6,231 nt of DNA from an uncultured Akkermansia sp. (GTDB lineage: Bacteria; Verrucomicrobiota; Verrucomicrobiia; Verrucomicrobiales; Akkermansiaceae): contig CANPXA010000107.1 of the NCBI GenBank assembly GCA_947585525.1, positions 1 through 6,231 of the forward strand, in the 5' to 3' direction. Under the pieces are notes generated by a model. That model was not told the DNA's origin. It was given only the letters and a program-made list of their open reading frames with translations, and did no database searches. The position numbers were made by a program, and so were the translations under genes. Numbering within the stretch: the first letter of the stretch is position 1; every line of letters starts with the position of its first letter. Of this stretch, positions 5,074 through 6,231 are shown in pieces.

Positions 5074-5822
5074 AGAGGCAGTTTATCCATCTGCTGTTGA
5101 TGTTGATAACGCTGACTTGCTACGCGAGCTCGGCGGAACCTCCCACACTGCGGCTCCAGAGCGTTGAAAACTTCTACAACAGGGGAGAAGGAGAAGTGTG
5201 CTGCACCGTGAAGCTGCACGTGCGAGCCGCGCAGGGGAGCACCTTTGCGGTGGTGGACAGCTCCGTTCCCGCCTCCACGCCTCTGGTTGGAGTTGACGCA
5301 ACCGGGCGCATTCTGTTGGGAAAATTCCGCTGCGTTGAATCATGCATGGAAGATTGCCGTTCGCTGGTGTTTGATTTTTACACCCGCCCCGTGGGAGGCT
5401 GGATTGAATTCGACACCTTTCTTCTGTTGAGACTCACCTCAACGGATTTTGTGGTACGCAGTCCGGCGATCGACCCGCGCCGCATGAGCACCCTGAGAAC
5501 ACTCAACCGTTCCTTCTTTTTGACTCCTCTCCCGGAAGAGAGCGCGGAACCTGGCTCTTTTCTCTTGCGAGTTGATTACGAGATGTCGCCACTTATTCGC
5601 AGCGTAACCTTCTGCGATGCCTCAGGAAAACCCTGCAAGAGCCGTGTACTCGATGCCACGTATAACGACGAGGATGGACTCACCTCCACAACCTACTTCC
5701 TTGAGACCGACGACCAATCGCCCATTCACCTGCAACTGCGACTCCATCATCCTCCCTCTTCCTGCAAGGTGCCCGTCAGGATACGCATCTACCCCGGTAT
5801 CATCACCGACCCGGGAACGTGA
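5070..5822 (+). CDS. Putative secreted protein of unknown function, 250 residues, second of a paralogous pair
   Basis: The protein begins MKRQFIHLLLMLITLTCYAS with SAEPP following, a textbook signal peptide with a predicted cut between Ala22 and Glu23. I do not recognise the family. The mature region is beta-rich and appears to hold two related halves: one from VGVDATGR (73-80) to FLLLRL (117-122), and one from TFCDASGK (180-187) to LQLRLH (221-226). The first half also matches the upstream protein. Cysteines at 44, 45, 88, 92, 96, 182, 189 and 232 point to disulfide bonds in an oxidising compartment. The ATG overlaps the previous stop by 4 nt and has no Shine-Dalgarno, which fits translational coupling. 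Repeat sequence starts at the stop codon itself, so the transcript would end in the structured array at 5821-6117. Confidence 0.78.
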   Translation: MKRQFIHLLLMLITLTCYASSAEPPTLRLQSVENFYNRGEGEVCCTVKLHVRAAQGSTFAVVDSSVPASTPLVGVDATGRILLGKFRCVESCMEDCRSLVFDFYTRPVGGWIEFDTFLLLRLTSTDFVVRSPAIDPRRMSTLRTLNRSFFLTPLPEESAEPGSFLLRVDYEMSPLIRSVTFCDASGKPCKSRVLDATYNDEDGLTSTTYFLETDDQSPIHLQLRLHHPPSSCKVPVRIRIYPGIITDPGT

Positions 5823-5834
5823 GGGCCCCGGGCG

Positions 5835-5946
5835 TCGCCTATATACGATTTACGATGTGGATGCTAGCGCGCTATGCGCGGGGAAGCGGAGCGATAGCGC
5901 AGCGGAATTTTGAGACAATGCGAGGTATTAGTTAGAAAGGGGCGGG
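5835..5946. repeat. Long repeat-family element, copy B
   Basis: It starts TCGCCTATATACGATTTACG and ends GAAAGGGGCGGG. Its first 60 nt match copy C at 6004 with two differences. It contains hairpins CGCGC (5868-5872) with GCGCG (5876-5880) around TAT, and AATGC (5917-5921) with GTATT (5925-5929) around GAG. It lies 12 nt after the stop of the second secreted-protein gene. There is no T-tract, so it is not a standard terminator. Confidence 0.85.
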
Positions 5947-5957
5947 GCGCCTCCGTC

Positions 5958-5993
5958 GCCTATTTACGATTTACAAAGCCCACGAGGGCCCGG
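5958..5993. repeat. Short repeat module, copy 2
   Basis: It matches 3290-3325 at 34 of 36 positions: GCCTATTTACGATTTAC followed by AAAGCCCACGAGGGCCCGG. It lies between long copies B and C, so long and short modules alternate here. The tail can pair as GCCC with GGGC around ACGA. Confidence 0.8.
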
Positions 5994-6003
5994 GCCGACT
6001 TCA

Positions 6004-6117
6004 TCGCCTATTTACGATTTACGATGTGGATGCTAGCGCGCTACGCGCGGGGAAGCGGAGCGAATGCGAAGCGGAATTTTTAAAACAACGCGTGGCGTTA
6101 AATGAGAAAGGGGCGGG
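6004..6117. repeat. Long repeat-family element, copy C
   Basis: It starts TCGCCTATTTACGATTTACG, with two clean ATTTACG heptamers, and ends GAAAGGGGCGGG. Hairpins are GCGCG (6036-6040) with CGCGC (6044-6048) around CTA, and AACGC (6087-6091) with GCGTT (6095-6099) around GTG. Against copy B the second stem changes T-A to C-G at its third pair, so both sides changed together. Confidence 0.85.
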
Positions 6118-6156
6118 AGGAGGAGACGTCGAGCGTTTGCGCCGGACAGGGAGTCG

Positions 6157-6231
6157 TCAGTCCTGTTGCGGCGCGGCGGGCTTATCGAGGTGAGTGCGGC
6201 CTTGCAGGGCGCGCATGACCGTGATGGCATC
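6157..6231 (-). CDS. C-terminal 24 codons of an unidentified protein, 5' part outside the window
   Basis: Read in from the right edge, one minus-strand frame gives DAITVMRALQGRTHL followed by DKPAAPQQD and a TGA at 6159-6157. Most codons end in G or C, like the recognised genes, whereas the other two minus-strand frames give a Ser-, Pro- and Arg-rich shadow or an early stop. The segment is too short for me to name a family. The gene converges on the secreted-protein pair, with the repeat array 5821-6117 lying between the two 3' ends. Confidence 0.5.
   Translation of the reverse strand, partial: DAITVMRALQGRTHLDKPAAPQQD

Noticed and set aside
5821..5840. Rho-independent terminator after the secreted-protein pair
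   Set aside because: The GC-rich palindromic bases GGGCCCCGGGC are not followed by a T-tract on either strand.
5821..6117. CRISPR-like array
   Set aside because: The units are of two kinds and unequal spacing, with no short conserved repeat alternating with unique spacers and no cas gene.
6033..6230. Minus-strand 65-codon frame at the right edge
   Set aside because: It runs into repeat copy C and is Ser-, Pro- and Arg-rich. The alternative frame ending at 6157 has better codon use.

Overview
The window comes from a bacterial chromosome with GC-rich coding sequence and a strong preference for codons ending in G or C. It holds three transcription blocks separated by repeat-rich intergenic DNA. 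The organism cannot be fixed from the sequence alone. My guess is a Gram-negative bacterium, perhaps of the Planctomycetes-Verrucomicrobia-Chlamydiae group. This rests on the two-subunit pyruvate dehydrogenase E1, the small unrecognised secreted proteins, the near absence of Shine-Dalgarno sequences and the mosaic intergenic repeats. Treat it as inference.

Positions 1-3259, minus strand, carry an operon for a 2-oxoacid (most likely pyruvate) dehydrogenase complex, read right to left: E1 alpha (GTG start at 3223), E1 beta (ATGA overlap, start 2240) and lipoyl-bearing E2 (start 1241, running off the left edge near its C-terminus). Together they would decarboxylate a 2-oxoacid on thiamine diphosphate and pass the acyl group to CoA via the E2 lipoyl arm. 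The E3 gene is not in the window. A near-consensus promoter (TTGATT, 17 bp, TATAAT) lies so close to the GTG that the transcript looks leaderless.

Positions 3260-4257 are mostly non-coding. They hold members of a modular repeat family (a 7-bp-periodic TTTACGA-like leader joined to a hairpin-forming GC-rich module), a 74-bp element that can fold as a three-way junction, a likely 66-residue secreted protein gene on the minus strand with its own promoter, a perfect 10-bp hairpin, a dyad at 4050-4075 and a 33-codon ORF with the only good Shine-Dalgarno of the window.

Positions 4258-5822, plus strand, hold two overlapping (ATGA) genes for secreted proteins of about 271 and 250 residues. I do not recognise either, but they look like diverged paralogues, each perhaps made of two related beta-rich halves. 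Directly after the second stop codon comes another repeat array (5821-6117) with two long copies and one short copy. The right edge (6157-6231) holds the last 24 codons of an unidentified minus-strand gene.

I found no RNA gene, transposase, CRISPR array or defence system. The most unusual content is the repeat family, whose hairpins survive sequence change between copies, and the tandem secreted-protein pair.
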